Both the position numbers and the translations under genes were made by a program. Positions 8,453 through 17,231 of a stretch of DNA of 24,115 nt are shown here, in pieces. The DNA is from Perkinsus chesapeaki (lineage: Eukaryota > Perkinsozoa > Perkinsida > Perkinsidae). The notes under the pieces are model-generated. The model saw only the letters and a list, made by a program, of their open reading frames with translations. It was not told where the DNA came from and searched no databases. The DNA lies in contig JAAPAO010000554.1 in assembly GCA_013115145.1 (NCBI GenBank), positions 1 to 24,115 on the forward strand. The letters are read 5' to 3'. The first letter of the stretch is position 1. Every line of letters starts with the position of its first letter.

Positions 8453-10280
8453 GGCAGGGCGCAAGCACGTTTCAGTACATCAGTATTGTGGACAGTCGGC
8501 CTCTTCTTCTGAAGTATGATTTGAGGGTCTCTAGGCTGCTGCCTTGCGTGCCATATCCGAAGTCTTATTCCTATATGGAAAACATGATAAGAATGCCACC
8601 TCCAAGTATAGCCCTCGGTAGGAATACAAAACGGCATGTCATTTATTTTCTCTTTCTTGAAAAAGTTGTTCGGACCAGGTATCAATAAGCCAGATGTCAG
8701 TCATTATCATTATACCTTTCGAAAATCCTTAAAGGGCTCATGGGAGTTAGTGATCGCTTGTCTCTACCCCATTACTGATTCGCGTTTGGATACTCAATGC
8801 TAACTGCCGTCCGCTGATCCCATGGCGATACCTCCAATTGACTTCAGTGTGAATGACCATCGCTAATATAAACAGTTAAGCAGCGTTTCACGAGACCAAG
8901 AAGCGCGGTGAGCGTGTTTGTCCATTTAGATAACTTCAGTTAGTCACGTGTCTCCACAAGGCATTCATTATTATTGCGCTTGAGTAAGCTGAGATGTAAC
9001 GTCTGTTGGGAGGCTCAGACTGCACTCGCAAGGATTTCACCATTGTGAACGGAAAAGATATTTGCCATTGGCATTTGACATTCGTATAAGTCATCTTTCG
9101 GCTCAGCCTAAGAAGATCCACTCCACAGCCGGCGTGCGGATGTGTCGTACATTGGGCGCAATTACAGTGAGTGTAACGTGATTGAGTACTTATAATTAAT
9201 CCAGATGCCGGTTCATTCAGGAGTCCTGAGTCAGGACTATTTGAGGACCGTCAAGATCCGACTATGCTCAGTTTCGTTACTTAAAAATCTTAACAGTGGT
9301 GGGAGTTGGGAATCCCAAATTGGGGCTGAGTCGCCTGTCGGCTCTTCGCCAACAAGAGCGTCACCTTATCCCCGCATCACATGCAGAGTACTCCGTGTCT
9401 ATTGCAACACAATATCTTTCTTCCAACAACATACCGGCGATCGAGACTTACATACCAACTGGCGTCGCCAGTCTGGCGAGCGACAAAGACACGTCACCCA
9501 GCGCACAATGCGGCACGGAGGTGTTGTGCTGTAAGCACTTATAGCACAATCAAGTGCTTGTAAGTAGAGCTTATCCCGCCTAGTATCCACCACAGACTGT
9601 CGTTCGAGACGGCCGACCTAAGCTCACAGGTTGCTTGTGGCAGGCTCTTCCAGACAGCTGAGCGTAAATGAGAGCATTGCTAAACAATGTCCGTACGGCG
9701 TGGAAGTCCGTTGCAACTTGTGAGCGCAGTAACTAGCCTGATCCTGAAGGCTACAGTGTAGCCGCTATACCTAGATTGTCCCGGAGTCCCGGACAATTTG
9801 TCCGCCTCGTGAATCTGGCAAATTGCCCATTGGAGTTCGGCAACTACTTTACTCCCCTGACACCAAGATATGCTACGAAACGAAGACACCAGCAGCTGGC
9901 CCTGACGCTCGGGCTCAGAGCAGGGCAACCACTTGCGTTGGGACGGCGCGATGTATCAGACGCACGTGCGCGCCCTGTACACATAAGCTGAAATATCTAC
10001 AGACTACACGGCTTAACGGATACTATTATCCTATCATAGGATTCCTATGCGACCGATTACTAACGGTGTTTTCATCGTTTGCAATGCAAGATCACCAAGA
10101 TTGCATTCAGTTGACGATCAGCTTCAAGTTCAGAACTTGGCGAAGTACCCTCTGGAACGGAGGCGCCAGGGGGTCTGGTGTTCTTGACTCGAACACTGAA
10201 GAATGAGCTTCTAGTATTCGACGTTTACCGTTCATTCCAACTAAGTCTTCACATAAGATTGTCAACACCATTAAATGAGG
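8453..10280. other. Interval between copies D and E: E/F-like 3' flank, then no gene seen
   Basis: Bases 8690-8880 resemble the 3' flanks of E and F (gatgtcagtca, cattactgattcgcgttt, gcggtgtgaat-like motifs), supporting an E/F origin for the 3' half of D. The rest to 10280 has several overlapping short frames (9205-9534, 9823-10206, minus 9928-9680) without recognisable motifs. It has short hairpins at 9466-9480 (tcgcca-gtc-tggcga), 9524-9559, 9775-9797 and 10029-10041. A dead mobile element is possible, but I cannot place it in a family. Confidence 0.45.
9524..9559. repeat. Overlapping hairpins, similar to one at 6375-6399
   Basis: ttgtgct (9524-9530) pairs with agcacaa (9543-9549), and aagcactt (9533-9540) pairs with aagtgctt (9552-9559). 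At 6375-6399 ctttgtgc-tgtaagtgt-gcacaaag has the same ttgtgctgtaag core. It may be the end of a small dispersed element. Confidence 0.4.
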
Positions 10281-10620
10281 AGCGACTCTGGATAATCATT
10301 AATGGGCTCGTCCATGATGGACGGTCCATCAGTCAGTCTTTGTCTCCATGTGTCTGCGTGCCGAGGCGCATGCGTGTTTTCGCGCGGGCCGAGCTTTGGT
10401 CGTTGTTTATCAAGTGTTAGAGCTGTAGGTAGGCTCTCGTGAATAGGTTAAGGGGCTTTACTTTGTTGAATCCCGTAACCTATTGATACCTCCTCACTAA
10501 TTTCAAGACCTTTATCCATCAGAGTTCAGTCCAGGCTGGCAATGCAACAACAGAGATGTTATCATTGATGTGCATGTATTGCTATATTCCGAACTAGTTT
10601 CATTATTATTTCCCCTTATA
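10281..10620 (+). promoter_or_regulatory. Duplicated 5' flank of copy E
   Basis: Homologous to 12861-13191 before copy F. Both share cagtctttgtctcc, gggccgagctttggtcgttg, gtaggtaggctctc, tgttgaatcccgtaacc and tcattattatttcccctta. It is unlike the B/D flank overall, although gcgcatgcgtg at 10366-10376 is the reverse complement of the CACGCATGCGC core of B. CAG at 10527-10529 is followed by TCCA, as in B and D. A closer acceptor, TAG at 10595-10597, would avoid several upstream ATGs. Confidence 0.65.
10310..10329. repeat. Fold-back insertion in the E flank
   Basis: gtccat-g-atggac-g-gtccat: forward, inverted, forward. The F flank has only the short form (ctcgtgcatcaatcag) here, so E gained about 14 bases by a palindromic event. 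Confidence 0.6.
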
Positions 10621-11439
10621 ATGCGTCAACTTTTCCCCTTCTGCTTCGTGGTGAACTCCTTGGGCGTGGCTGGTGAGCCTCTCGACACTAATAAGTTCAA
10701 AACATTGTACACAATCACAGAACACACAAAAGTGGTCGACATCTCGATGAACCATAACCGCAGACTCCAACCCTCCTTGAGAGAGACGAAATCTTTCACT
10801 TACCCTGTGGGTTGTTTACCTGCTAGACGAAGGTTCCTGGAGCAGTATTGTGTGGTCGGCACCTACACCACCAGTGATACTGTTAATATCTCCCTCGACT
10901 TGCACATTTACGATGCGAACGACAACACTAAAACTGTTCTTATCGGGATGTCCGCTTCGTTCAAGGATGGTAATCCAACCGCTATGAGCAGCCGTGCTAG
11001 TGGCTGTGCTGACTTGGTCGATCAGACGTTGTCCTATGGTAGCCTACGTGCTATCGTCAATGCCTGTATGTCAGACGGTGGACCAGGGAAATATAATCCG
11101 GCAACTAAGGAGTTCACTGCCCCAGTGATCATCAGTAGCAATGTGGTTGTCCGCGGTTTCGGTCGCGATCTGATTAACGATAGATATAATTTGACGGGAC
11201 ATTACCATGCTGGCAATGAGTTTGATATGGGTATGAATGCGACAATTGGGACTCAAAGGAAGAGGGATGGTATCTATGATGGGACCCTTGGCTTCGATGT
11301 GAGCTTTGGTACAGTTGCCAACAACCTTTTTGCTTGGCATACATTTTCTGGTGTACGCTCCTCCGCGCAGCTTTTGGACTTCAGACCAGCTTTCGCATCC
11401 TATCCGTTCCTTGACCTCATCTTGAATGTGAAACCCTAG
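10621..11439 (+). CDS. Secreted four-Cys family, copy E (intact, 272 aa)
   Basis: A single-exon frame ending in TAG. I start at 10621 (MRQLFPF) because copy F starts there and has no in-frame upstream extension; an upstream ATG at 10570 would add 17 residues that F lacks. The signal peptide is about residues 1-18, ending near SLGVAG. The four mature cysteines and all conserved blocks are present. Subtype E/F markers are LDTNKFKTLYTITEHT, RRLQPSLRETKSF, HAGNEFDMGMNATIG, KRDGIYDGTLGFDVSFG and ASYPFLDL. One cysteine context differs: VGCLPARRR in place of VGCSPAQRR. The 3' flank is shared with F. The product is probably secreted; function unknown. Confidence 0.9.
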   Translation: MRQLFPFCFVVNSLGVAGEPLDTNKFKTLYTITEHTKVVDISMNHNRRLQPSLRETKSFTYPVGCLPARRRFLEQYCVVGTYTTSDTVNISLDLHIYDANDNTKTVLIGMSASFKDGNPTAMSSRASGCADLVDQTLSYGSLRAIVNACMSDGGPGKYNPATKEFTAPVIISSNVVVRGFGRDLINDRYNLTGHYHAGNEFDMGMNATIGTQRKRDGIYDGTLGFDVSFGTVANNLFAWHTFSGVRSSAQLLDFRPAFASYPFLDLILNVKP

Positions 11440-11850
11440 TAAAGGAGAGCACGAGTGTGGTTTTATTTGTTGTTTTTGCTCGGCAGTACTGCGACCCGCA
11501 ATTTCCGGGCAATGACTTCCCTCAAGTACGAGACTCGTACTACGAGTGTACAGTCTTTACATCGCATCTCTGTCATTGTTTCCATATCGTAAGTCTTATT
11601 CAGACCGAATAAATGCGATAAGGTACTCGATGCCGCCTCAAAGTAAAACCCCTGCAGAACTTGGCAAAATACGGCATGTCAGTTTTTTTCTTTTTGGCCA
11701 AGTTCTTTGTAACTGTTACAGTCGTTATTGAGTCTCGGTATATTCTTTGAAAAGATGTCAGTCACTTATCGTGAGTCGCTTGAGGCGGTACATTCAGCGA
11801 CCACTGGTCTCGACCTCATCACTGATTTGCGTTTGAATGCTGAGTGCTAG
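11440..11850 (+). repeat. Duplicated 3' flank of copy E
   Basis: Nearly the same as 14011-14430: taaa-gagcacgagtgtggttttatttgttgttttt, gtcggcagtactgcgacccgcaattt, gaataaatgcgataaggtactcgatgccgcctcaaagta. It contains gaataaa at 11608-11614, a possible polyadenylation signal about 170 bases after the stop. Confidence 0.75.
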
Positions 11851-11883
11851 CTGCGGAACCTGGGGATCTAAGCTTACTAACCA

Positions 11884-12735
11884 AGACTTGTTCAAATAAA
11901 AAACGTTGCGCCATCTCTTTACTTAGTGGGGCCCACTGAATGGGAATCGAATCGTTACGCGATCGTGGAGCGAGCAGCAACGGAGTATAAATACACTACT
12001 CCCATCGTCAACACAGTACGGTGGACAGCACTCAGCCTACTCCGCTCACTCTGAGTCAAGCAACGCCGCTGGAATATCGTCGAGTACACCACGTGGCGCC
12101 GCTCACTACTAGATGGCTCCTAATGACATAACCGCAGCCTTGGTGGGTAGACTTCTCAGCTGTCTTGTTTGATGGGAAGAGCTCGTGGGGTTAGGAAGGG
12201 CACGGATGCAGCCGCTTATCCCATTACTAATGCGAGTGGAAACTGTGCAATTCACCAGATTACCGAGACTACTAAATAATCTCTTACTAATGGTCACTGA
12301 CCATTGGTCAGTATTCGGCCAGGTTTTCCGCTGTCCCGAGGAGGAGAGATCAGGCATTGTACATCGCCGTCCTCGCAGGGGCTTCACTGGCGGTAGGCAT
12401 GTGATGTTACCTCGAGGAGACATGGATGCTCCTAATATTTCCGCAATTTGTTAGTACTGGTGAAGCATCTGAGACATGAGTATCAGACTGACCTGTGAAG
12501 GGCACGGACTATGGAGCGTCTACAGGAGACTGCGGGCGTGAAAAATGGCAATACGCTTGAACTTCGAACTTTAGAGATTTAGGAGCAGCCTGTTGTCGGT
12601 AGTAAAGTACTGATCCATAGCATTAAGGTCTGGTCGTGAAATAAGTTGACCTGGGTGCTAAGGTTTGGCTCACAGAGTCAAAAGCTGACCCTAACTTCGC
12701 TTCGAAGCCCTCGCAGAGAATCATTTCTTAGAACG
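11884..12735 (+). repeat. Duplicated upstream segment, second copy (patchy)
   Basis: Partner of 5945-6798. The shared ends are 11884-12026 and 12545-12735. The unshared middle, 12027-12545, holds short frames but no recognisable gene. It includes the hairpin aatggtca-c-tgaccatt at 12289-12305, again followed by a direct ggtcag copy. Confidence 0.6.
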
Positions 12736-12856
12736 ATGTTCCTCTTCCCCATCTGCTTCATGGTTATCTCTGCGGGTGATGCTGATGAGTCTTTCGACAT
12801 TGATAAGTATAAAGCATTGTACACGATCACAGAACACACGCAAGTGGTCATATACA
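12736..12856 (+). pseudogene. Secreted family relic G (first about 40 codons)
   Basis: The ATG at 12736 opens MFLFPICFMVISAG, a B-type signal peptide, and about 40 in-frame codons up to EHTQVV. Family similarity then stops at about 12850. From about 12856 the sequence is the 5' flank of copy F (the shared part starts tcattagtgggctcg). So the gene body was lost in a junction between a B-type gene start and an E/F-type promoter, probably by unequal exchange. The frame reads on to TGA at 12874-12876, giving a 46-residue peptide. Confidence 0.75.
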
Positions 12857-12860
12857 GTGA

Positions 12861-13191
12861 GGAGCTTATTGGGTGATCATTAGTGGGCTCGTGCATCAAT
12901 CAGTCTTTGTCTCCGTGGCACTTTATGTGTCTGCGTGCTGAGGCGCACGCGTGTTTTGCTCGGGCCGAGCTTTGGTCGTTGTTTATCAACATAAGTATTA
13001 GGGTCGTAGGTAGGCTCTCATGGATAGTTTAAGGGGCTTTGGTTTGTTGAATCCCGTAACCTATTGATAAGTCCTCCTCACTTTCAAGACCTTAGTGCTT
13101 CAGAGTTCAGTCCATGGTGACAATGCAACAACAGAGATGTTATCATTGATGTGCATGTATTGCTATACTAGTTTCATTATTATTTCCCCTT
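12861..13191 (+). promoter_or_regulatory. Duplicated 5' flank of copy F
   Basis: Partner of 10281-10620. CAG at 13108-13110 followed by TCCA is a probable splice acceptor. A nearer TAG lies in ctatactag (about 13167-13169), before a tttcattattatttcccctt leader. A short upstream reading frame (atgcatgtattgctatactag) would end at that TAG. Confidence 0.6.
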
Positions 13192-14010
13192 ATGCGTCAA
13201 CTTTTCCCCTTCTGCTTCGTGATCAACTTCTCGGGCGTGGCTGGTGATTCTCTCGACACTAATAAGTTCAAAACATTGTACACAATCACAGAACACACAA
13301 AAGTGGTCGACATCTCGATGAACCATAACCGCAGACTCCAACCTTCCTTGAGAGAGACGAAATCTTTCACTTACCCGGTGGGTTGTTCACCTGCCCAAAG
13401 GAGGTTCCTGGAGCAGTATTGTGTGGTCGGCACCTACACCACCAGTGATACTATTAACATCTCCCTCGACTTGCACATTTACGATGCGAACGACAACACT
13501 AAAACTGTTCTTATCGGGATGTCCGCTCTGTTCAAGGACGGGAACCCAACCGCTTTGACCAGCCGAGGGCGTGGCTGTGCTGACTTGGTCGACCAGACGT
13601 TGTCCTATGGTAGCCTACGTGCTATCGTCAATGCCTGTATATCAGACGGTCAACCAGGGAAATATAATCCGGTAACTAAGGAGTTCACTGCCCCAGTGCT
13701 CATCACCAGCAATGTGGTTGTGCGCGGTTTCGGTCGCGATCTGATCAACGATGATTATACTTTGACGGGACTTTACCATGCTGGCAATGAGTTTGATATG
13801 GGTATGAATGCGACAATTGGGACTCAAAGCAAGAGGGATGGTATCTATGATGGGACCCTTGGCTTCGATGTGAGCTTTGGTACAGTTGCCAACAACCTTT
13901 TTGCTTGGCATGCATTCGCTGGTGTACGCTCCTCCGCGCAGCTTTTGGACTTCAGACCAGCTTTCGCATCCTACCCGTTTCTTGACCTCATATTGAATGT
14001 GAAACCCTAG
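13192..14010 (+). CDS. Secreted four-Cys family, copy F (intact, 272 aa)
   Basis: A single-exon frame, ATG to TAG, the same length as E and very close to it. The signal peptide (MRQLFPFCFVI...GVAG) is about residues 1-18. The four mature cysteines and the conserved blocks are present. Differences from E cluster in the middle: MSALFKDGNPTALTSRGRGC in place of SASFKDGNPTAMSSRASGC, and QPGKYNPVTK and APVLITSN. F shares VGCSPAQRR with the consensus where E has changed. Both flanks are shared with E, so the E/F pair is a duplication of a whole transcription unit. The upstream relic G sits directly against its promoter. Confidence 0.9.
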   Translation: MRQLFPFCFVINFSGVAGDSLDTNKFKTLYTITEHTKVVDISMNHNRRLQPSLRETKSFTYPVGCSPAQRRFLEQYCVVGTYTTSDTINISLDLHIYDANDNTKTVLIGMSALFKDGNPTALTSRGRGCADLVDQTLSYGSLRAIVNACISDGQPGKYNPVTKEFTAPVLITSNVVVRGFGRDLINDDYTLTGLYHAGNEFDMGMNATIGTQSKRDGIYDGTLGFDVSFGTVANNLFAWHAFAGVRSSAQLLDFRPAFASYPFLDLILNVKP

Positions 14011-14485
14011 TAAAGAAGAGCACGAGTGTGGTTTTATTTGTTGTTTTTGGTCGGCAGTACTGCGACCCGCAATTTGCGGGCAATGACTTCGCTCAAGTTC
14101 GAGACTCGTACTACGAGTGTACAGTCTTTACATCGCATCTCTGTCGTTGTTTCCATATCGTTCCAAGTCTTATTCAGACCGAATAAATGCGATAAGGTAC
14201 TCGATGCCGCCTCAAAGTATAACCCCTGCAGAACTTGGCAAAATACGGCAAGCCAGTTTTTTTCTTTTTTGACCAAGTTGTTTGTAACTGTTACAGTTGT
14301 TATTGAGTCTCGGTATATTCTTTGAAAAGATGTCAGTCACTTACCGTGAGTGACTTGTGGTAGTATAGTTACCGACCGCTTGTCTCCACCTCATTACTGA
14401 TTTGCGTTTGAGTGCTGAATGCTAGCTGTAAACTGATTTTATGGTGACACTTCCTATTCACAGCGGTGTGAATAGCCGTCGTAAC
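14011..14485 (+). repeat. Duplicated 3' flank of copy F
   Basis: Partner of 11440-11850 and more weakly of 8690-8880. The D-F likeness runs on to about 14485 (gcggtgtgaata-ccgtcgtaa), where the reverse-transcriptase relic begins. gaataaatgcgataagg at 14181-14197 may carry the polyadenylation signal. Confidence 0.7.
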
Positions 14486-14650
14486 CTATGAGGACTCTAG
14501 CACTGCTAGACTAGCAGCACTTGAAAGAACGCTCAATGCACGTTCGTCAAACGCTGCGTTCCACGAGTCGTCAATCAAGACACCAAGATACTTGGCAGTG
14601 CCAAGTCAGCGCACTTTATCTGAAACATGCTAACTTTGCGCCGCTGAGCA
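14486..14650 (-). mobile_element. LINE-type reverse transcriptase relic
   Basis: Minus-strand reading LGTAKYLGVLIDDSWN (about 14605-14558) matches the conserved YLGV-x-[IL]-D block near the end of the palm and thumb of non-LTR reverse transcriptases. It is followed by about 20 more open codons to TAG at 14488-14486. Upstream in this frame there are stops, at 14608-14606 and near 14634, and a possible shifted continuation, so it is a decayed fragment. No other retroelement domain is visible nearby. It lies exactly where homology between the family 3' flanks ends. Confidence 0.5.
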
Positions 14651-15078
14651 TGCTTGCCCATTCTAAGGGATGATTAGCACCAATATATTTAAAGCGTATG
14701 ACTGCGTTTCTACTCTGACCTGACCTCACGTGAAGCACCTCAAACTCTTCTAAATAGAGCTTCCGAGGCTAGTCATGGAAATTATACGAATCAGGTGGAG
14801 GGGCATCTCGTCCGTGTCCGTGTGTCAGGGGGTTCATCCGCAGCAAGTTTTCCTCCATGTCGCGATTAAACATTTCGCGGCTCCCCAATGATACGGCAAT
14901 GATGGCTGCAGGGTCGTTGTTGAATGCTTACAACTATATTCTCAATCTCTGATGCACACTGCATTGCGATTGCAATCTGCCCAATCCAAGCCCATCCATT
15001 TACCCTCATCAGAACCGTTTGAAATGACCCATAGTAGTATAGAATTGACAACTTGAACATCAGGCAACCTTTCGAACG
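14651..15078. other. Interval downstream of ATP11; unrecognised minus-strand frames
   Basis: On the minus strand, after the ATP11 stop, one open frame (15060-14866) contains a hydrophobic WAWIGQIAIAMQ stretch. A second (to a TAG near 14778) contains REMFNRDMEENLLRMNP. They could be joined by a short intron between about 14930 and 14880. I do not recognise the sequence; it may be an ATP11 3' region or a small separate gene. Confidence 0.25.
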
Positions 15079-16572
15079 TTACGGCGTCGAAACATTGCCC
15101 ACAGGATTCTGCTCAACTCTCTCGCGCATGGACTTGCCGAAAATCTCCCGGAAGTAACTGAAAGGAAGGAGCGTCCCCACGAGCCGAGATAACAAATAAC
15201 GCCTTGCCTTTGATTCGCGCTAGTGAAATCTGCAAAGTCGAAGTCCCTTGGTCGGAGATTGAAGGTCTCCACCCATCGCTTGAAAAGGCTTGGCTGGCAA
15301 TAAAACTGCAAGGGAATGACAGCAGATGCTCGATGACCGACTAAAGCTACCTCCCTTAGCATCCTAATTACAGCCTCTCCCTCAGACTTAGACAGATCCG
15401 GCGATATCAAATCGGCTCGTAGTAGAGCAAGATCCTGTAGATAATAGAAGCAATGATAACGGGACAAAGTATGCAAGTGGATAATCAACTTGGGAAGCCA
15501 CGCAACTAAAACTATTCTGAATTGCCCATTCAATGATTTCACTTCATCATAACGTTTACGCATAATACGATTTTAGATCAACCAGTAGGCATCCGATGGT
15601 TCACGTACGATCCCTATGCCTAAGGTGAGCCTTCCCTCGCGCGAAAGGCCAAGTATTAGAGTTAACTCGGGATACGAGTTGTCCACTCACCTTAGTTTTG
15701 AGCAAATCATCGAAGAAATTAAGGACCATGAAGGGTGGGGCTTCGGTAGGGTTGGTTCGAAAATGGTCGAGGAAAGTCAGAAGGCAGTACCTATAAGAGT
15801 CACTGGTACGGAACTGCCGGCAAAGGAATAATTCATCTCCAGAACACACGAGTGGCGTCCAAGATTCATCAAGTGGTTCCTACTTGCCATCCTGGATTTG
15901 GGACACCATGTTGAAGTAGCCTTCCGGTTTTTGGACAGGTACGATGAACATGGGACAAGCGAGTGCACTAAGGTAGTAGCAGAAAGCTTCCTGGCAGCAA
16001 AGTGAAGTCACTTACTTCTTGTGGAAGGCCTCCCATTCAGGTCTGGCCATCACTGCGCCTATAGAGCGAGGTTTCTCGTTTATATGCTCCAACCACATAG
16101 ACCCTGAGAAGGTGCAATCAGGATTCATTCGACCTTAACATTCGGAAAACAAGCTACCAAGGACCCGAACAAATAAAAAGGAACGGGTTGAATGTTATAC
16201 GGTCGTTCAACTCCACAAGAATTGGTGATGGCATTTTCTGTAGGCTCTCGAAGCTCTTGCAATTGAATGGTTCATCCCGCGTAGCCCATCTGTTAAGTAC
16301 ATCCATTATGGAACCCGAGGGGCGGAAGTTGTACTTCATGTGAAAAAGGAATCCGAAAACGATAGTGGAAACACGATCTTGATTTTAATACGTCCCCCAA
16401 CTCCCGCCGCCCTCCCGGGAATATTACTAATCTTAATAGGTTCCTCCCGCTCAAATAAAGGCAATCTGACAATCTCATTGAGTTCCTTCGGAATAGGCAT
16501 AGTGAAGGTGGTCCTCACCACCACTCTAGGGTGAAGGGCAGCTGATGATGACCATCGAGAAAACAACGACAT
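15079..16572 (-). CDS. ATP11: ATP synthase F1 assembly factor ATP11 (ATPAF1), eight exons
   Basis: A mitochondrial chaperone that binds the F1 beta subunit during F1-ATPase assembly. Proposed exons: 16572-16375, 16333-16201, 16103-16016, 15967-15884, 15790-15691, 15434-15351, 15305-15201, 15144-15079; 285 residues (human and yeast proteins are about 320). Introns are 41, 97, 48, 93, 256, 45 and 56 nt, all GT-AG and phase-consistent. The first 26 residues (MSLFSRWSSSAALHPRVVVR...) look like a mitochondrial presequence. Family landmarks are NEIVRLPLFE, MWLEHINEKPRSIGAVM, CPMFIVPVQKPEGYFNMVSQ, LTFLDHFRTNPTEAPP, LNFFDDLLKTK, ALLRADLISPDL, then FYCQPSLFKRWVETFNL and RPRDFDF. The last intron is the least certain. 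A CAG at 16583-16581 before the ATG may be a splice acceptor. It is divergent from EMC4. Confidence 0.88.
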
Positions 16573-16851
16573 TAAACCACTGTGGGGCACATATAAGTGA
16601 TGAACTCCGCTAAGGTTTACCGTAGATAGCTACATTATTAGGACTAATACTAATTCAAGCCAAGCTGACTCAGAATAGTACCGCCGTTTAGAAAGTTAGG
16701 TATTCATGGAGAACAGCAGCTAACAAAATTTCACCCTAACTCATTAGTAATATCCGACATAAGTACACGAGCAAAGCAAGTTGACGACGAGTTCAATGAG
16801 CCGTTTTCACCCTAGACCCAAGATTCTTATAAAGATAAGGTTGTGAATGGT
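16573..16851. other. ATP11-EMC4 divergent intergenic region, left part
   Basis: AT-rich intergenic DNA between the two divergent starts. A ttataaag sequence at 16828-16835 lies about 20 bases before the tRNA-like element. No frames of note. Confidence 0.5.
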
Positions 16852-16926
16852 CTAATGGTGGCGCAGTAGGTGCCTTACATTGCAAATCCGTAGGCTGTAC
16901 GTTCAAATCCTGGTAAATGTATTTTA
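16852..16926 (+). tRNA. tRNA-Cys-like Pol III element (degenerate)
   Basis: TGGCGCAGTAGG at 16859-16870 fits the A-box consensus, and GTTCAAATCC at 16901-16910 fits the B-box. They are 42 bases apart, the tRNA spacing. A TTTT run follows at 16922-16925. A ggc/gcc D-stem and a loop with TTGCAAA (anticodon GCA, Cys) are present. The acceptor stem and the 5' half of the anticodon stem do not pair, and the T-stem is weak. So it is probably a decayed tRNA-Cys or a tRNA-derived element, not a working tRNA. Confidence 0.4.
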
Positions 16927-17231
16927 TTTGTAATAAATCGTCGTCGCGAAGTAGAATCCTTATTGAGTATCGTTGCTTTCACTCTGTTCTACACGTACTA
17001 TCGGGCCCTTTGTAAGCCTATCAATCTCTGTTATATTCAAGCCCTTGATCTAACCCCCATATTCCAGGAACCTGAGCACTCAACGCCATTCCGTCTCCTT
17101 TCCTATAACAAAGTTCAAAGAGTGAGACCAGTATCTTAGCTTCTTTCGTGCGGATGTTGCTATGAACCTGCTGGCTCCAACGGTCTTTCTCATGGTGAGT
17201 CTTGCCCTTAGTGTTCTTACAATCACCTTTA

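Noticed and set aside
9680-10206. Overlapping frames on both strands as a reverse transcriptase
   Set aside because: A YLGV-like word is present but no neighbouring RT residues align, so support is too weak.
10570-10620. Upstream in-frame ATG for copy E
   Set aside because: The 17 added residues are not possible in copy F, and starting at 10621 gives a standard signal peptide.
14866-15060. Minus-strand frame as a continuation of ATP11
   Set aside because: ATP11 already ends properly after the FDF motif; the frame has no ATP11 similarity.
15884-16015. TAA and TAG inside ATP11 read as pseudogene damage
   Set aside because: Both fall in introns (16015-15968 and 15883-15791) whose removal restores the ATP11 alignment.
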